A DNA stretch of 64,000 nucleotides from Rhizobium oryzihabitans (GCF_010669145.1 NZ_CP048635.1:1434501-1498500), one strand, 5' to 3'. Shown: positions 26,758-36,470, counted from the stretch's first letter. Translations and numbers: made by a program. The notes: a model not told the origin generated them from the sequence alone.

Positions 26758-28710
26758 ATGTGCGGAATTGCCGGATTTTACAGACATGACATGCCGGCCG
26801 ATCGTGCAAATGAGCGCCTCGCGCTGATGGCTTCGTGCCTCAAGCATCGTGGTCCGGATGCGCATGGCAGCCTGCTGCGCGGTGATGTCGGGCTTGCCCA
26901 TGCCCGGTTGGCCATTGTTGGCATTGCCGATGGCGCGCAACCGATGTGCACGGTGGAGGACGATCTCGCCGTTTCCTTTAACGGCGAGATCTTCAATCAC
27001 GTCGAACTGCGCGAAACACTGTCCGCGCGTGGTCACAAGTTCCGTACGCATTCCGACACCGAAGTCATCCTGCATCTCTATCGCGACAAGGGGCTGGATT
27101 GCCTAAGCGAGTTCAACGGCGATTTCGCCTTTGCCCTGCACGATGCCCGAAACGACACATTGCTGCTGGCCCGCGACCGGATGGGTGTGCGGCCGCTTTA
27201 TTATACCTGGCATGAAGGCACGTTTTATTTCGCATCCGAGATGGCAGCGCTTCTGGCCTTGCCGGGAATGACCGCCGAAATCGATCCGGTTGCGCTGGAT
27301 CAGATTTTCACATTCTGGTTCCCGCTGCCGCCGCGCACCGCCTTTCGCGGCATCCACGAGTTGCCGCCCGGCCATATGATGATCCTGCGCGACGGCGCAT
27401 CCACCGTGCGGCGCTGGTGGCAGCTTTCCTATCCGGACGGCAAGGACGCTGCACCGTCGGCAGGCTTCGATGACCAGGTGGAGGAACTGACGGCGCTTCT
27501 GGCCGACGCAACGCGCATCCGGCTTCGCGCCGACGTGCCGGTCGGCTCCTATCTGTCGGGTGGGCTGGACTCCTCACTCGTTTCCGCCCTTGCTGCGCAA
27601 AACGTCCGCCAGGGTCTGCGCACCTTCTCGCTGGCGTTCGAAAGTGCTGAGCACGACGAACGTATCTGGCAGAAGGCGATGAGCGAGTATCTTGGCGTCG
27701 CATCCGAAACCACCGAGTGCTCGACTGAAGACATTGCGCAATACCTGCCTCAGGTCATGGAGCATGTGCAGACGCCCATCCTTCGCACCGCGCCCGTTCC
27801 GCTTTATCTGCTTTCCCGGCACGTACGCGACAGGGGCATGAAGGTGGTGCTGACCGGCGAAGGTGCTGACGAGCTGTTTGCCGGCTATGACATTTTTCGC
27901 GAGGCGCGGGTAAGGCGGTTTTGCAGCCGCCAGCCGCAATCTTCTCGCCGTCCCAAACTGTTCCAGCGGCTTTACCCCTATCTGCCGGGGCTGAAACAGC
28001 AGACGCCGGATTATCTGGCCCGGTTTTTCTCCTTCGGCGCGGAAGCGACCGACGAGCCGCTGTTTTCCCACCGGCCCCGCCTGCGCTCAACGGCGGCGGC
28101 GAAAATCTTCTTTTCCGCCGGTTTGAGGGATGAGCTGGGTGACTATGACGCGGCGGCCGATCTCGCGGCGCAGCTGCCGGAGGATTTCCGTCGCTGGCAC
28201 CCGCTGCACCAAGCCCAATATCTCGAAACCGCATTCCTTTTGCCCGGCTATATTCTTTCCAGCCAAGGCGACCGGGTGATGATGGCCAACGGGGTGGAAG
28301 GCCGATTTCCGTTCCTTGATCCCCGCGTTGTGGACTTTGCCGCCGCGCTCCCGCCCGAGGCGAAACTGCGCGGTCTCAAGGAAAAATATATCCTAAAGCA
28401 GGCAGCAACCGAGCTGGTGCCGGATGTTATCCTCAGCCGGCCCAAACAGCCCTATCGGGCACCGGATGCGGAAGCGTTTGCGGATGCCGGCTATCTCGAC
28501 ACCGTGCTTTCTGCCGATAAACTCAAGACCGCCGGCCTGTTCAACGCCCAGGCGGTCGAAAAGCTGAAAACCAAGGTGCGTCAAAAGCAGGCGACTGGCT
28601 TTCGCGACAACGCCGCCTTCGTCGGAATATTGTCGACGCAGCTTATACATGCCGCCACGACTTCGAATGCCTCAACACCATCGCAAAACATTGAAGGAAG
28701 CTCCATATGA
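26758..28710 (+). CDS. asnB: Asparagine synthetase (glutamine-hydrolysing) family amidotransferase
   Basis: A 650-residue two-domain enzyme. Met1 is followed by the Ntn nucleophile Cys2 (MCGIAGFYRHD), with the glutaminase motifs HRGPDAHG, FNGEIFNH and HSDTEV. The synthetase domain has the PP-loop YLSGGLDSSLVSALA at about residue 270 and GEGADELFAGYDIF. This family makes asparagine from aspartate, but members in biosynthetic clusters amidate other carboxylates. The tail after residue 620 is short. It overlaps the acyl carrier protein gene by four bases (ATGA), which argues that it works on an ACP-linked or cluster-specific substrate, not only free aspartate. That is inference; simple asparagine synthesis cannot be excluded. 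Confidence 0.88.
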   Translation: MCGIAGFYRHDMPADRANERLALMASCLKHRGPDAHGSLLRGDVGLAHARLAIVGIADGAQPMCTVEDDLAVSFNGEIFNHVELRETLSARGHKFRTHSDTEVILHLYRDKGLDCLSEFNGDFAFALHDARNDTLLLARDRMGVRPLYYTWHEGTFYFASEMAALLALPGMTAEIDPVALDQIFTFWFPLPPRTAFRGIHELPPGHMMILRDGASTVRRWWQLSYPDGKDAAPSAGFDDQVEELTALLADATRIRLRADVPVGSYLSGGLDSSLVSALAAQNVRQGLRTFSLAFESAEHDERIWQKAMSEYLGVASETTECSTEDIAQYLPQVMEHVQTPILRTAPVPLYLLSRHVRDRGMKVVLTGEGADELFAGYDIFREARVRRFCSRQPQSSRRPKLFQRLYPYLPGLKQQTPDYLARFFSFGAEATDEPLFSHRPRLRSTAAAKIFFSAGLRDELGDYDAAADLAAQLPEDFRRWHPLHQAQYLETAFLLPGYILSSQGDRVMMANGVEGRFPFLDPRVVDFAAALPPEAKLRGLKEKYILKQAATELVPDVILSRPKQPYRAPDAEAFADAGYLDTVLSADKLKTAGLFNAQAVEKLKTKVRQKQATGFRDNAAFVGILSTQLIHAATTSNASTPSQNIEGSSI

Positions 28711-28970
28711 CGACTGAAAGTACCGGAACGAAAGCCGAAATTCGCGGTTTCATTATCGAAAACTTTCTGTTCGGCGACGAAAGCCGGCCGTTTGGTGACG
28801 ATCTTTCGTTGATCGACAATGACATGGTCGATTCCACCGGAATTCTCGAATTGGTAAGCTTCATCGAGGAACGCTACGGCGTCCGCGTTGCCGATGCCGA
28901 TATCGTGCCGGCCAATCTCGATACGATCGACAACATCGCGGCCTTCATCGGCCGCATGAAGACCGCCTGA
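28707..28970 (+). CDS. Acyl carrier protein (PP-binding)
   Basis: An 87-residue four-helix carrier. The phosphopantetheine attachment Ser43 sits in NDMVDSTGILELVSFIEE, where the DSTG form replaces the DSLD of fatty-acid synthase ACP; DSTG/DS.G variants are common in stand-alone carriers of specialised pathways. The C-terminal part (NLDTIDNIAAFI) is the usual helix IV region. It overlaps asnB by four bases and precedes an adenylate-forming ligase by 19 bases, the classical carrier/loader arrangement. Confidence 0.88.
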   Translation: MTTESTGTKAEIRGFIIENFLFGDESRPFGDDLSLIDNDMVDSTGILELVSFIEERYGVRVADADIVPANLDTIDNIAAFIGRMKTA

Positions 28971-28989
28971 CAATTTCGGGAAGCGCCAA

Positions 28990-30522
28990 TTGCGTATCGA
29001 CCACTACCTGCATCGAAGTGCGGAGCGCCATGCCGGCAAGACGGCGCTGGTGGCTGGTGAGACGCGCCTGAATTACGCTGAGTTGAAGACGATGAGCGAG
29101 GCTTTCGCCGCCGCTCTGATCGTCCGCGGTGCAACTCCGGGCGACCGTGTCGTCCTTCTGATGGACAATGGCTGGCGCATGGCGGTGGCGATTTTCGGTT
29201 GCTGGATGGCGGGCGCCGTCGTCTGCCCGGTCAATCCGTCGACAAAGGAAGCCCGTCTTTCTCAAATTCTGGACAGCTCCACGCCCTTTGCCGTGGTTGC
29301 GGAGGCACGTCTTGAGAAGATGGTTTCGGATACCGCCGGTTCATCCGAACTGTTGCGCATCGTGTCCGGCGTTTCGAACCCCTCTGGCGATGGCATCGAT
29401 TTTGACGCGTTGCTGGAACAAGCTCATGTCGCGCTGCCGCAGAATTTGCCCGAAACCGATCTGGCGGTGATCATCTACACATCGGGTTCCACCGGCGAGC
29501 CGAAGGGTGTGATGCTGGCGCATGACAATCTCGACGCGGCCGTCCGTTCGATCACCTCCTATCTCGGCAATACCTCGGAAGATATCCTTCTTGGCGTCTT
29601 GCCTCTTTCATTCGGATATGGCCTCAACCAGTTGCTTTCCAGCGTCTTTGTCGGCGGTACGCTGGTGATCGAAAAATCATTCGCCTATCCGCATCTGATT
29701 TTCGAGCGTATCCGCGAAGAACGGATTACCGGTTTCGCGCTGGTGCCGACCATGCTCTCCATCATGATGCAGACGCGGGATCTGTCGCAAAATCTGTTTG
29801 AGAGCCTGCGCTACGTCACCGCCGCCGCCGCACCCCTGCCGACCGTCCATGGCGACTGGCTGCGGACGTTCCTGCCGCATGTCGGGCTGTTCCGCATGTA
29901 TGGTCAGACCGAGTGCACGCGCATCAGTTTTCTGCCACCAGAAGACCTCGACAGGAAACGTGACTCGGTCGGCATCGCCATACCCGGTACTTCGACCGAG
30001 GTGGTGGACGAGATGGGCGACAGCGTAGCGCCCGGCACCACCGGAGAACTCGTCGTCAGCGGACCGCATGTGATGCGCGGCTATTGGAGAAACGAGGTGG
30101 CAACGGCCCGTGCGCTTCGCACTGACGCGGCAACGGGCAGGATGCGCCTTCATACCGGCGATCTCTTTACCTGCGATGCCGAGGGCTATCTGACCTTCGT
30201 TGCCCGCAAGGACGATATCATCAAGTCCCGCGGTGAAAAGGTTGCGCCGCAGGCGGTCGAGGCCGTGCTGCAAACCATGCCGGGCGTATCCGACGCTCTG
30301 GTCATCGGCGTTGCGCATGAGGTTTTCGGCCAGGCGATCAAGGCAATCGTCATCGCTCCCGGCGCGGCGATCACCGAAAAAGACGTCATGCGTCACTGTG
30401 CCCGGCATCTGGAAGTCCATATGGTGCCGACAATAGTCGAATTTCGCGATTTCCTGCCGACGACGGATACCGGCAAGGTCAGCCGTCGCCTTGCTGCTCA
30501 AGATACGGAGAACAATCGATGA
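28990..30522 (+). CDS. AMP-forming acyl/aryl ligase (ANL family)
   Basis: A 510-residue adenylate-forming enzyme. VIIYTSGSTGEPKGVMLAH is the P-loop (A3) around residue 160; RMYGQTECTRISFL is the A5 aromatic/acidic motif; RLHTGDLFTCDAEGYLTFVARKDDIIKSRGEKV covers A7-A8; and a final TDTGKVSRRL provides the catalytic Lys (A10). It should activate a carboxylic acid as its adenylate and load it onto the carrier next door or onto CoA. The start is TTG at 28990, with GGGAAG about 9 bases before it. The stop overlaps the NAD-synthase start by four bases. Confidence 0.87.
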   Translation: MRIDHYLHRSAERHAGKTALVAGETRLNYAELKTMSEAFAAALIVRGATPGDRVVLLMDNGWRMAVAIFGCWMAGAVVCPVNPSTKEARLSQILDSSTPFAVVAEARLEKMVSDTAGSSELLRIVSGVSNPSGDGIDFDALLEQAHVALPQNLPETDLAVIIYTSGSTGEPKGVMLAHDNLDAAVRSITSYLGNTSEDILLGVLPLSFGYGLNQLLSSVFVGGTLVIEKSFAYPHLIFERIREERITGFALVPTMLSIMMQTRDLSQNLFESLRYVTAAAAPLPTVHGDWLRTFLPHVGLFRMYGQTECTRISFLPPEDLDRKRDSVGIAIPGTSTEVVDEMGDSVAPGTTGELVVSGPHVMRGYWRNEVATARALRTDAATGRMRLHTGDLFTCDAEGYLTFVARKDDIIKSRGEKVAPQAVEAVLQTMPGVSDALVIGVAHEVFGQAIKAIVIAPGAAITEKDVMRHCARHLEVHMVPTIVEFRDFLPTTDTGKVSRRLAAQDTENNR

Positions 30523-31517
30523 CGAACAACGCACACAGCATGCCTTTCTCGCCGCTTGAACTCGATGCGGCGGCGGAGGTCGAACGCATCGCCGAAAAAA
30601 TCCGCCGATCGCTTCGTTTCGACCTGCGCAAGCGCGGGCTGGTGCTCGGCCTTTCCGGCGGCATCGATTCCAGCGTCAGCGCAGCACTCGCGGTTCATGC
30701 GCTTGGAGCCGCAAATGTTTTTGGCCTGTTCATGCCGGAAAACGATTCCGACCCGGAAAGCCTGCGGCTGGGGCAGGCGGTAGCGACCATGCTCGGCATG
30801 GATTGTGTGCTGGAAGATATCGGCCCTTCGCTTGCCGCCATGGGGTGTTATGAAAGGCGCGACGGTTTCATCCGCGAGGTCGTCCCAGAATATGGTCCGG
30901 GCTGGACTTCCAAGATCGTCTTCGACAATGCCATGAGCACCGGCGCCTATAATATTTCCTCGCTGGTCGTGCGTTCGCCATCAGGTGAAACACGCAAGAT
31001 TCGTCTCACGGCGAAAGCCTATCTGGGCATCGTCGCGGCGACGAATATGAAGCAGCGCACCCGCAAGCAATTCGAGTATTATCACGCCGACCGCCTGAAC
31101 TTCGCGGTGCTCGGAACCCCGAACCGGCTTGAATACGACCAAGGGTTTTTCGTGAAGAATGGCGACGGCGCAGCTGACATCAAGCCGATCGCCCATCTTT
31201 ACAAATCGCAGGTCTACCAGCTCGCGGCCCATCTCGGCATTCCGCAGGAAATTCGCTCCCGCCCGCCGACGACAGATACCTATTCCATGCCGCAGACGCA
31301 GGAAGAGTTCTATTTCGCTCTGCCTTACGACAAGATGGATATCTGCCTCTATGGCCTGGAAAACGACAGGCCGCCGGCCGAGATCGCCAAAGCTGCCGGC
31401 CTCAGCGAGGACAATGTCCGGTTCGTCTGGACCGATATCGCCGCCAAGCGAAAGGTGGCGCATTATCTGCACCATGCGCCCATCCACCTGCATGAGGGTA
31501 TTCAGGGGAAATCCTGA
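30519..31517 (+). CDS. nadE: NAD(+) synthase family protein (ammonia type)
   Basis: A 332-residue member of the NadE family, which adenylates nicotinate adenine dinucleotide and amidates it to NAD. The PP-loop LGLSGGIDSSVSAALA lies at about residues 43-58. Further conserved parts are VLGTPNRLEYDQGFFVKNGDGAADIKPIAHLYKSQVY and RPPTTDTYSMPQTQEEFYF. There is no nitrilase domain, so it would use ammonia. It overlaps the ligase gene and ends a unit of GNAT, AsnB, ACP and ligase. Its sequence is more divergent than a housekeeping NadE, so it may catalyse an analogous adenylation/amidation in the cluster. I cannot tell which. Confidence 0.8.
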   Translation: MTNNAHSMPFSPLELDAAAEVERIAEKIRRSLRFDLRKRGLVLGLSGGIDSSVSAALAVHALGAANVFGLFMPENDSDPESLRLGQAVATMLGMDCVLEDIGPSLAAMGCYERRDGFIREVVPEYGPGWTSKIVFDNAMSTGAYNISSLVVRSPSGETRKIRLTAKAYLGIVAATNMKQRTRKQFEYYHADRLNFAVLGTPNRLEYDQGFFVKNGDGAADIKPIAHLYKSQVYQLAAHLGIPQEIRSRPPTTDTYSMPQTQEEFYFALPYDKMDICLYGLENDRPPAEIAKAAGLSEDNVRFVWTDIAAKRKVAHYLHHAPIHLHEGIQGKS

Positions 31518-31551
31518 GACGCTTCATCTGGTCGGGCACCGAGGCGCGCCC

Positions 31552-32505
31552 TCAATAACTCACCGTCACGACAACGGTATCCGAGTAAGTTCCCGGCGCC
31601 GGCGTATTCTGCGCCGGCACGCGTCCATAGACGGTCAGCGTCTGCGGGCTGCCCGTTCCGGTACCGGTGACTATCTGCCCGGCCGCACTTCCCCAGACAT
31701 TGGTGCGGCCTGTGTCACGGTAAAGGCCATAGATGATCGAGGCTCCCCCAAGCACCATTCGCCGCGAAGCCGGCGGGCTGTTGCTCAGCCCGCCGTTGAG
31801 AGCAACGCTATAGGCGAGATTTGCCGTGCAGGTCAGCGAAATCGCACCGGTCGCATCGACTGCGGTACTGAGAACGCCGTGATTGCCGAAATTGATGGGT
31901 TGAGCTGTGACAAGACAGGTCGGCTCCACCACAGCCGTGACGTTGAACGGTACTTGCGTGGGGTTTTGGGTTACAGTGGAGCAACTCGGCGCAAGTAGAA
32001 GATACGATGTATAGGTGAAGCTGGTCTCGGCGCCAGCAAAGCTGGAGAGATATGGGCCCCGCGCCGCAGATGCCTGATTGGCGGCAATCCTGCCATAAAC
32101 GGTACGGCTTGTATTATTCACCAGGAGGGGTAGCGCCAGATCGATCGGCGGCGGCGATCCGAGCGCAGGTTGAGCGAGGGAGCCCCAGGACGTCGTTCGC
32201 CCGGAATTTTGATATAATTGATAATTGAGCACGTTGCTGCCCTGTAACATCCTGCGAATTCCGCCGGACTGGCCTCCACTGCCCGCATTGATGTTCGGGC
32301 AGATGCGAATGGAAAGGCCCAGCGTCAACAATGGGTTGGAACAGGTTATGTTCAGTGTCGCGGTACTGTCCACCGCACTCCCGCCTGTAAGGTTGACGAA
32401 GCCGAAATTCATATCCGACATACCGAAACTACAGCTCTGCGCCAGCACGGGAGAGGCAAAAAGAAAAGCGGAGAGGGCAAGGCCGGCACGGGTCAGCATC
32501 GTCAT
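31552..32505 (-). CDS. Two-domain spore-coat-U (SCPU) pilin, Csu tip-adhesin type
   Basis: 317 residues from the ATG at 32505, with a signal peptide ending SPVLAQS. Two SCPU domains follow: one from CSFGMSDMNFGFVNL, another beginning CLVTAQPINFGNHGVLS, each with the typical NFG near the start and a terminal VYGRI or VYGRVPAQ stretch. Such two-domain proteins (CsuE in Acinetobacter) sit at the tip of archaic chaperone-usher pili used in biofilm formation. It ends in VTVSY, a donor-strand-type C-terminal strand. It overlaps the usher stop by four bases (ATGA), so translation is coupled. Confidence 0.85.
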   Translation of the reverse strand: MTMLTRAGLALSAFLFASPVLAQSCSFGMSDMNFGFVNLTGGSAVDSTATLNITCSNPLLTLGLSIRICPNINAGSGGQSGGIRRMLQGSNVLNYQLYQNSGRTTSWGSLAQPALGSPPPIDLALPLLVNNTSRTVYGRIAANQASAARGPYLSSFAGAETSFTYTSYLLLAPSCSTVTQNPTQVPFNVTAVVEPTCLVTAQPINFGNHGVLSTAVDATGAISLTCTANLAYSVALNGGLSNSPPASRRMVLGGASIIYGLYRDTGRTNVWGSAAGQIVTGTGTGSPQTLTVYGRVPAQNTPAPGTYSDTVVVTVSY

Positions 32506-34940
32506 TGAACGCTCCTGCAAATGGCTTCGAGGGTCGTGCGGGTTTCGGCGGCATCGCCAAGAACGATCTGCGCCTCGCACTCGCCACCGGTCGGCTGCGT
32601 GATGAGAAGCCGGTGTTTTTCAGAGACATTGTCGAGATAGGCCTGTCCGTCATAACCAACCACGAAATCGCGGCTGTCATCGATCGTGCCTGTCGATCCC
32701 GCTTCGATGAAGTCGCCGCTTTCGTTCTTCAGCGTTATGAGCGCCACGCGCCCCCCGGTTTCCACCTTGAAATCGACAACCGCCCCGCTTCCCTCCGAAG
32801 GAATGACGGTCTGCTTCGTCCGGTCGATACGCGCATCGACGGGAAGATTGCCGGGGTCGAGCGTGATCGTGTTGACATCGTAAGAATGCAGATTTGGCAG
32901 CAATATCTTGCCACGGCGGTTGGTCTGTCCGATGGGGCGGTTTTCCAGCAAGATTTCGACGCCGGGGGCACCCGCATCCACAACGGCAAAGGCATCATCG
33001 ATCCGGTTGCCAAGGAAAACATCTCCCCCTGCAATCGCGATCGATCCATCCACCTGCGCATAGGCCTGTGTGGTGCCATTGAATTGATCGACACCCGCCG
33101 CCACGCGGGCCACGCTGCCGCGATAGCTGCCCGAAGCGGAGACGATATCGCTGTTGCCCATGGAGCCACGCAAACGCCAGCCATAACTTCCCTCGGTCTG
33201 CTGCTCGGATTTTGCGATATCCGCCGTCACGGAATAGCCATCGGCATTGGATGACAAACCGACGGAGCTGGAAATACCGCCCCCGAAGGTCCAGGAAAGA
33301 CCGGCGTAAACGCCATAGGACCCATCGTCTTCAAGGTCCTTGTAGGCAGTGATGAAGATATTGCCGTTTTCGCCAAACCGTCGTGTTGCGGAAAGACCGA
33401 GCAGCCGGGATTTCCTTTCATCGAAGGTTTCAAGCTGCGTGTAGGAGAAATTCAGGCTCGTCTCGTCGAAAGCCAGCTGGGTGGAAGCGGAAATCTGATC
33501 GAGGGAACGCGGGGCACGCGCGCTGAGAAGACCCGATATCCTCCTGTTTTCTGACGTGTTTGCGGAGACGGATGCGATATCGTGGTAGTCACCGAAGGTG
33601 CGTTGTGAGCGGGCGACGAACTGAATGCCGAGCAATTCCGCCTCGACGCTTGCCGACAACTGATAACCGCTTTCATCCTTGAAATGGCTGGTTGCGCCGG
33701 AGACCGTACCCAATCCGAAATTGCCGAGTGTGAAGACCCCGCCAAACCCGACATTGTAGAAGTCTACGCCGCCTTCCGCGTGGCCTTCCAGTGTCAGCTT
33801 GTCTGAAAAGCCGTAGCGGACCGTGGCCGATCCCAACAGTCTTTCATCGTAATCAAAGGACGAGGTGCCGTAGTCGCGTCGGGCAAAGCCAAGCTCGGCG
33901 GAAAAATCGACCAGCCCTTTTGCAAGCAAATCCGCCGAGGCAAAAAACGGTGTTTCCGACACGGTCTCGCGGCCAAGCGCATCACGCACCACCAGCCGCG
34001 CATTGCCCGCACCGCTGACGACGGGGAGATTGGTGATGGAAAACGGACCTTCCGGAACATCCTGCGAGATGCGGCGAATATTATCCACATAGACATCGAC
34101 AGTGGATGGTACGGCTGCGGAACCGGCAAAGGCCGGCATCGGCATCGTCACGATATCTGGCCTCAGATCGAAATTTCTTCGTATTTGCAGTCCACCCAGC
34201 CGCGTCGGGCGTGTCCATGCAAGCCCGCCCGTGATCAGATCACCGGCGCGATAGGTCGTCAGCGTGTCTTCATCGGAATAGCTCCAGGTGGTGTCGAGCC
34301 GTCTTGTATCGAACTGGTCGAGCTGCGAAGTGCTCAGCACCTGAGACGAGGACAATACGCCGAGTGGACCAAAGACGCGGCCTTCCAGCAAGGCGGAAAC
34401 GCCGTTGAAGTCGGCAATATCCGACCATCTTTCGCCACCGGATGATCCGTAAATCGTGTAATTCACCAGACCTCCCAGATCGCTTGTGGCCCTGGTCTCC
34501 GCCTCTTCGTCCTTATCCCGGTCATTTTTACCGGATGCGTCGATGAGCTTGCTGGCCCGTGCCGCCATCGGCAGCGTGAAATAAACGGACTGGCTGCTCT
34601 CGTCGTAATGTGCCGTCACATCCGGCAGTCTGGAAATATCGACCCAGCCGTCGCCGCGAACGGCACTGTCAACGGGCGTAATTCCGACATTTCTCAGCTG
34701 GACCGGCTCTATGAAAAGCGCGCCGGTGTCGTCTTGACGAAATGTGGCGATCAGTTCTGTCGAAACATCGTTGATGTAGACTTCGAGCTGCAATTGTCTC
34801 GGCTCTTCTGCGGCAAAAAGGGCCGGTGATGCCGCAGGGGGTAAATCCTGCGCCATGGAAAAACTGCTCGATGAAATGATCGTCAAACCTGCAATCGCCA
34901 AAACGGCAAGGCTATCCGCCGGTGACGCGCGCCGTCGCAT
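32502..34940 (-). CDS. Outer-membrane usher of Csu-type pilus
   Basis: An 812-residue usher: signal peptide (to about SMAQD, residue 32), N-terminal chaperone-binding domain (QLQLEVYINDVSTELIATF), a 24-strand barrel with plug (VDVYVDNIRRISQDVPEGPFSITNLP), and C-terminal domains ending ECEAQIVLGDAAETRTT. PNLHSYDVNTITLDPGNLP is a well-kept usher segment. It fits the gamma3/archaic (CsuD) class. The first 29 bases overlap the end of the chaperone gene in another frame, and the stop overlaps the start of the tip pilin, so the operon is tightly packed. Confidence 0.9.
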   Translation of the reverse strand: MRRRASPADSLAVLAIAGLTIISSSSFSMAQDLPPAASPALFAAEEPRQLQLEVYINDVSTELIATFRQDDTGALFIEPVQLRNVGITPVDSAVRGDGWVDISRLPDVTAHYDESSQSVYFTLPMAARASKLIDASGKNDRDKDEEAETRATSDLGGLVNYTIYGSSGGERWSDIADFNGVSALLEGRVFGPLGVLSSSQVLSTSQLDQFDTRRLDTTWSYSDEDTLTTYRAGDLITGGLAWTRPTRLGGLQIRRNFDLRPDIVTMPMPAFAGSAAVPSTVDVYVDNIRRISQDVPEGPFSITNLPVVSGAGNARLVVRDALGRETVSETPFFASADLLAKGLVDFSAELGFARRDYGTSSFDYDERLLGSATVRYGFSDKLTLEGHAEGGVDFYNVGFGGVFTLGNFGLGTVSGATSHFKDESGYQLSASVEAELLGIQFVARSQRTFGDYHDIASVSANTSENRRISGLLSARAPRSLDQISASTQLAFDETSLNFSYTQLETFDERKSRLLGLSATRRFGENGNIFITAYKDLEDDGSYGVYAGLSWTFGGGISSSVGLSSNADGYSVTADIAKSEQQTEGSYGWRLRGSMGNSDIVSASGSYRGSVARVAAGVDQFNGTTQAYAQVDGSIAIAGGDVFLGNRIDDAFAVVDAGAPGVEILLENRPIGQTNRRGKILLPNLHSYDVNTITLDPGNLPVDARIDRTKQTVIPSEGSGAVVDFKVETGGRVALITLKNESGDFIEAGSTGTIDDSRDFVVGYDGQAYLDNVSEKHRLLITQPTGGECEAQIVLGDAAETRTTLEAICRSVQ

Positions 34941-35631
34941 TGACAGGGCCGCCTTCGCTGTCCGCCGAAATCTTCATTGTGCCGCCGGCTCGTTTTCCAC
35001 CCGATGCCGGCACCACCCAGCTTGTGCCGGACTGGCCGAGCACATAGCCCACCAGTCCCTGCTGCTGGGCGACTGCCTGCCCGTTACCACCGAGCAGTTT
35101 GAGGTTGGCGATCCGCAGCCGCTTCAGACCCTTGTTGGAAACCGTCACGCGATAACCATTGGCCTGCGGCGTCACCGACCACGTTGCCTCCGCATCACCG
35201 GCGGCCGCATTCGAGAAGAAAACGGGTATGGAGTGACGAACGACCAGCGTGATCGTGCCGGACGGGGATTTGCTCCTTGATGGCAATTCGTCGACGATGA
35301 CGCGGTAACTTTCCTCGGCCCTGATGGGCCTTTTGGAGAGCCGGACGATGCGGATAAGGTTTTCCGCTCCCGGCTTCAGCTGCGTCATGGGCGGGCTGGC
35401 AACGACGTCCTCTGCTGCCGTTAAGACATCCTCTCCGTTTTGCTGGGTCCAGCGGAAAATTCTGACCTGAACGTTGATGGGCGTTTTTGCATCATTCCAT
35501 ATTCGAAGACTGGATGCCGCTGCCGGTGCCTTGAGATCAAGAATAACGGGCGAGACCCGCAAAGATGTGGCGTATGAAGGTGAAACAGACAAACCGGCAA
35601 TAAACGCAGCCGCTAAGGTAAAAAGACGCAT
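34912..35631 (-). CDS. Periplasmic pilus chaperone (PapD/CsuC type)
   Basis: A 239-residue chaperone with a signal peptide (MRLFTLAAAFIAGLSVSPSYA). The first Ig domain contains LRVSPVILDLKAPAAASSLRIWN, where conventional chaperones place the subunit-binding beta strand, and RVSRLSKR-like basic residues in the G1 region (LIRIVRLSKRPIRAEESYRVIVDELP). The second domain runs to about residue 235. It binds pilins as they leave the Sec machinery and hands them to the usher. It lies 21 bases after the major-pilin stop. Confidence 0.88.
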   Translation of the reverse strand: MRLFTLAAAFIAGLSVSPSYATSLRVSPVILDLKAPAAASSLRIWNDAKTPINVQVRIFRWTQQNGEDVLTAAEDVVASPPMTQLKPGAENLIRIVRLSKRPIRAEESYRVIVDELPSRSKSPSGTITLVVRHSIPVFFSNAAAGDAEATWSVTPQANGYRVTVSNKGLKRLRIANLKLLGGNGQAVAQQQGLVGYVLGQSGTSWVVPASGGKRAGGTMKISADSEGGPVNATARVTGG

Positions 35632-35652
35632 GTGCGATCCTCCCTCTGGCGA

Positions 35653-36153
35653 TCAATAGGTAAGCGTGGCCCTTACTGTGTCCGTATAAACGCCCGGTAC
35701 GGGTGTCGTCTGGGCAGGCACGCGCCCATAAACGGTATATGTCTGTGCCGAGCCCGTTCCCGTTCCCGTCTGCCTGTCCGTGCCGATGGTATTTCCCCAC
35801 AGCTGCGTGTGGCCGGAATCCCGGTACAGGGAATAGGAAACGGTCGCGCCGCTGGGGCCGGTCATCAAGCGGTTTGCAACCGTGGCGCCAGTCCCTGCTC
35901 CGGCGCTCAGCCCCAGCGAGTATGGTGTGCTTGAGGTGCATTGCACGACAATCTGGCTGGTCGCATCCACTTCAGCCGCGATGAAGCCACTATTGCCGAA
36001 ATTAAGCAAAGTCGTGGAATTGATCTGGCATGCCGCCTGAATGGTGATCTGCACTGTAAAGTCTGACGTGGTGGACGTCTGCGCGACGCTTGATGCGGGC
36101 GCAGAGATCAATGCTGCAAGCAATGCGATGTGGCGTGATTTCACGAACCTCAT
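35653..36153 (-). CDS. Major SCPU-domain pilin (CsuA/B-like)
   Basis: 166 residues from the ATG at 36153, preceded by GGGGAGAG; a longer frame to 36204 adds residues with no signal character. Signal peptide ends SSVAQ. One SCPU domain follows, opening AACQINSTTLLNFGNSGFI and closing TYTVYGRVPAQTTPVPGVYTDTVRATLTY. The C-terminal wording is very close to that of the two-domain pilin downstream, as expected of subunits sharing one assembly path. Being first in the operon and single-domain, it is probably the rod subunit. Confidence 0.85.
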   Translation of the reverse strand: MRFVKSRHIALLAALISAPASSVAQTSTTSDFTVQITIQAACQINSTTLLNFGNSGFIAAEVDATSQIVVQCTSSTPYSLGLSAGAGTGATVANRLMTGPSGATVSYSLYRDSGHTQLWGNTIGTDRQTGTGTGSAQTYTVYGRVPAQTTPVPGVYTDTVRATLTY

Positions 36154-36470
36154 GCTCTCTCCCCATGCCTTCGCACCGCCGATTTTCCTGGCGATCCGCA
36201 GCAAATCATCACCCGAATAGCGGGTAATAAGAATATGCTAATATTCTCTTCGATTGAGTTAACAAATCCTTAACGTCGAGACCTGAAAAACTACCGGGCG
36301 AAATGCAGTAGGAAGCACAACCATATGTGGTTTGCTTCATAGTTCATTTGTTTTGAAAAATTCTTTACAATCAATCGCTTGGTTATGGACACACGATGTG
36401 ATCAGTAGCGTGCGGAACTCTCGGATAGACGATGAGTGAAAACGCATATCCGAGAGCAAGCGTCTTGCAA
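36154..36470 (-). promoter_or_regulatory. Upstream region of the pilus operon
   Basis: An AT-rich 317-base stretch without a gene. It must hold the promoter of the pilus genes on the minus strand. GAATAT-GCTA-ATATTC (36231-36246) is a perfect six-base inverted repeat about 80 bases before the pilin start and is a candidate operator. I could not place a promoter securely. Confidence 0.35.
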
